From Russula earlei (Eukaryota; Basidiomycota; Agaricomycetes; Russulales; Russulaceae): a stretch of 44,216 nucleotides of DNA. The stretch is taken from NCBI GenBank assembly GCA_025769875.1, contig JAGFNK010000431.1, forward strand, positions 1-44,216. The letters run 5' to 3'. This document shows, piece by piece, positions 41,862-44,216 of the stretch; the first letter of the stretch is position 1, and every line of letters begins with the position of its first letter. The position numbers were made by a program, and so were the translations under genes. The notes below the pieces were generated by a model that saw only the letters and a list, made by a program, of their open reading frames with translations, made no database searches and was not told where the DNA came from.

Positions 41862-42767
41862 ATGGTCCCATGGTTGGTGAGCAGGGAGGCGTTGAGAGGC
41901 TTGTTCATCGAAAACCTTTCGCCATTTCAGGAACTGGGCAGGGATAAGTTCGTCTAATGTTTTGGGAGGCGTTTCTGCATGGGCTAGTTTTGTAGCTGTG
42001 GTTGATTTGGCTCTTATGCTGATTGTTATTGGGCTAAATGCATCGTGGATTTGTTCGTCAACGCATGGGTTCAATGGTCCTTCTGTATCTGGGAAGATTA
42101 GTGCAGCAATGTCCGTAAACTTGGGTTCTTCTTCTTCAGGGAAAGTAAGCGCTTGTATTTGGTAATTCCGCGTTCCAGATGCAGATGCAATGGTTATGCT
42201 TGGGTGTGTGGTAAGGCAAGTTCGGGGGCAGTTCCTAAGTGTGATTGTATCATTTGCCCAATCAATATCTGGGTTGTGGTGTCGTAGCCAATCTGTTCCT
42301 AAGATAATGTCGTGATCTCCAATGTTAGTGACAAGGAATTCTGCTTGTTCGTCATGAGTGGCGCCTGTGTGCGCTTGAATGCGAAGTCTTTGGATGGTGC
42401 TAAAGCGTATTAGTCCATTGGCATTTTGTGTTCCATCTACATTTTGTGCTGGCAAGGGTTTGATCATAGTTCGAAGGTGTAGGTGGTGTCTTTGTGCAAA
42501 TCGTTCATGGATTATCATTCCTTCTGCTCCACTGTTGAGCAGGGCTCTTGCACTGATTTCTTTGCCGCTTGTCTTCCCTACTAAGGTAACTTTCAAGGCA
42601 ATGGAAGGGGAGCGAATATTCTTGGTAAAAACTTTGGGGTAATTGATTTCTCTTTGTACCATACTGATTTGGACCGTGTCCCTCCTCAGTGCAGAAGGGG
42701 GTCCAATTAAAAATCCAAGGGAGCGGATCTTGGGCGGAGGATCGAGTCTGCAAGTGTTTCTCTCCAA
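41862..42767 (-). pseudogene. Gypsy-2 aspartic protease and linker
   Basis: A long open frame with SARALLNSGAEGMIIHERFA, where the catalytic Asp of DSGA is Asn, and the second hydrophobic motif NIGDHDIILGTDWLRHHNPD. The linker to RT ends ASQRLPAHQPWDH at the solo LTR. The same Asp to Asn change at the same codon is seen in element 1. The frame is otherwise clean, so the loss is recent. Confidence 0.87.
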
Positions 42768-44165
42768 GTCATTAGTGAAGCAACAGGAACGGGTTCTTCT
42801 TGCGCAGGTTCGATGTTTTCATCTTGGATGGTTGTAGCTCTGACTGTTTGGGGGTGAGATCCTTGTCGTTGGCGTCCTTGAGCTGCTTTCTTTGCTCTAC
42901 ATTGATTTGCCATATGATTCTTTTTTCCACAATAATAACAGAGATTGTTCTTGCATCGAAATTCTTTCTCTGTTTCTGTGAGGGGTTTCCTTTCACTTCT
43001 GGATTCCCAGGGTCGTTCATTAGGTTCTCCTTGGTACAAGTTAATTTCCAATGGGTTGTCTAATCCTTGAGTGTTTAATCCTCGGGCACGCACAGAGCGT
43101 CCTCCTCGAAAAGCAGAGGAGTTGTATAGGTGGAAAAGGTTGTCAAATTCTCTTGCTGCTTTTACAAGGGCTGCAAGTGTGGTTGGTGTCGGTGTGATTC
43201 CCAATATTTTCTGATGTAAGGCCGGGTTAATGTTCTTCCTGAATGCGTTACATCTTTGTTCTTTCGTTGGTGGTGGCTCGTGATGCATGGTGCGACCATT
43301 TTTGATACCATTCATTAAATGGTAGCTTTCCTTGGTAATAGGTGTGCATGGTATTTGCGGAGGCCAATTCTGCTTCTGCAGGGATGAAGTGATCGGCAAA
43401 GGCTTTCTTGAAGTTGTCCCATGATCCATAGTCTGCTACTGTACGAGCCATAGCCTTAGTGGTTTGTTCCCTAGCCCACGCTCCGGCAGGCGTTCCTACT
43501 TTAAAGTGGGTTAGTGCAGCGGTGACCTTCTTGCTTTCATCTGTAAAGGAGTCGCCATTGATGTAATAATAATTGGCCCAAAGCTGCCCAAAAGGCTTCT
43601 GCATTATCAGCCTTTCCGTCGAAGGGTTTCTGGCGCGGTTCTGACAAGGCGTGGATTGCTTGACATGGTGGGGTTCTGAGTCATTGCAGCTGTAACAATA
43701 GGTGGGGCTGAACCTTGTAATTGGATTCTAGTTGGAGTGAGCGTTCGAGGGACTACTTGTGGTACGTTGCTAGTTGTATAAGGAGTAGGTTGTTGGGTAT
43801 CCACGCATGTGGAAGGTCCTGGAGTGAGGCTTCGAGTGCTCTGAGCAGTTCCTAAGATAGCGGTAACTTCTTGAGGTGTTCTGGCTGTAAAATCAACTTC
43901 TCGATTGTTATAGTAAACCCAATGTTTTCTAGAACGGGCTCCACTTGACTGGTTTGTCTAGGAAGAGGCCTGTGTAGTTATAGGGGTTGAAGTCTTGAAC
44001 GTTTTCTGCTCCTGGGGCTGCCGCTTTAAGTTGTTCAGTGGTAACTTCGTCGTTATCGTCTTCGTATAACCAGGGGTCAGAAAGATTTCCGTAGTTGATA
44101 ATAGGTGTGCCTGCAAATCTTCCTCGGTAACAGTGATCTTGGGTGTCATTAGATGAGGTTTTCAA
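42707..44165 (-). pseudogene. Gypsy-2 gag
   Basis: In several frames: an N-terminal piece NLSDPWLYEDDNDEVTTEQL (44165-43929), a Pro/Thr-rich piece (43804-43607), capsid-like MQKPFGQLWANYYYINGDSF and DYGSWDNFKKAFADHFIPAE (43604-43248, a Retrotrans_gag pattern). Then comes a frame with LAALVKAAREFDNLFHLYNS and the knuckle CYYCGKKNHMANQC. It overlaps the start of the protease frame at 42707-42767. At least two frame changes (near 43610 and 43300) keep it from being one protein. Confidence 0.82.
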
Positions 44166-44216
44166 ATAGGAGTGGGGATTAGATTTTCTTCTTCGTCAGT
44201 GTGTCTCTCCTAGTGC

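Larger units (their letters stand above)
37550..44216 (-). mobile_element. Ty3/Gypsy chromodomain retrotransposon (element 2), 5' incomplete
   Basis: Minus-strand order from the window end: gag, protease, RT, RNase H, integrase, chromodomain, 3' LTR. The 5' LTR is outside the window. It is better preserved than element 1 but has stops and frame changes and carries a solo LTR inside pol. It is a different lineage: different LTR ends, and no accessory ORF after the chromodomain. Confidence 0.9.

Overview
The window looks like a repeat-dense, gene-poor stretch of an Agaricomycete (Basidiomycota) genome. The reasons are a DUF6532-type gene, introns of about 45-70 nt throughout, a PIF/Harbinger element with a Myb/SANT partner gene, and Copia and chromodomain Gypsy retrotransposons of fungal type. 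The species cannot be named from the sequence alone. Almost every recognisable gene is a transposon gene or a broken copy of a host gene. The few possibly intact genes are two paralogous small secreted-protein genes and one Harbinger transposase.

Layout. 1-1794: decayed DUF6532 gene (+). 2204-4588 and 10863-13371: two copies of a ~2.4 kb segmental duplication, each with a TATA box, a two-exon small secreted-protein gene and short MITE-like elements. Between them lie a LINE tail (4770-5171, -), a CpG-rich Ala/Pro/Ser-coding repeat (5172-6769, second copy 9930-10640, third copy at 36.2 kb), a 16-unit TTCCCC microsatellite, and two divergent unrecognised open frames (8446-9129 - and 9269-9878 +). 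13447-17843: a complete PIF/Harbinger element with 188-bp terminal inverted repeats, TTA target duplications, an intact three-exon DDE transposase, and a Myb/SANT gene interrupted by a solo LTR. 18004-20424: a solitary Harbinger terminus, degenerate repeats and an intronless RAD6-like E2 fragment. 20425-24954: a coding-dead Copia element with two LTRs, a copia-type half-tRNA primer site and near-matching target duplications.

25.9-36.2 kb holds one HSP104/ClpB-type chaperone pseudogene cut into three pieces. A full Gypsy element (26679-34108, CCCTC duplication) and a solo LTR of the same family in reverse orientation (34841-35331, GGGCC duplication) sit inside it. Next come a third copy of the Ala/Pro repeat and an FG-nucleoporin (Nup159-like) fragment on the minus strand. 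From about 37.55 kb to the window end a second Gypsy element runs on the minus strand, with its own internal solo LTR (41477-41861, ATGGT duplication).

The retroelements carry a consistent decay signature. CGA arginine codons have become TGA stops, and catalytic codons are lost by G-to-A at former CpG sites: the protease Asp in both Gypsy elements and the integrase Glu in the first. The 4.8-11 kb block is rich in CpG. The most unusual items are a 3' accessory ORF with two CCHC knuckles in the first Gypsy element, the secreted-protein genes with two phase-compatible 3' splice sites leading to two different long frames, and the dispersed Ala/Pro repeat that keeps one short peptide in frame in three places.
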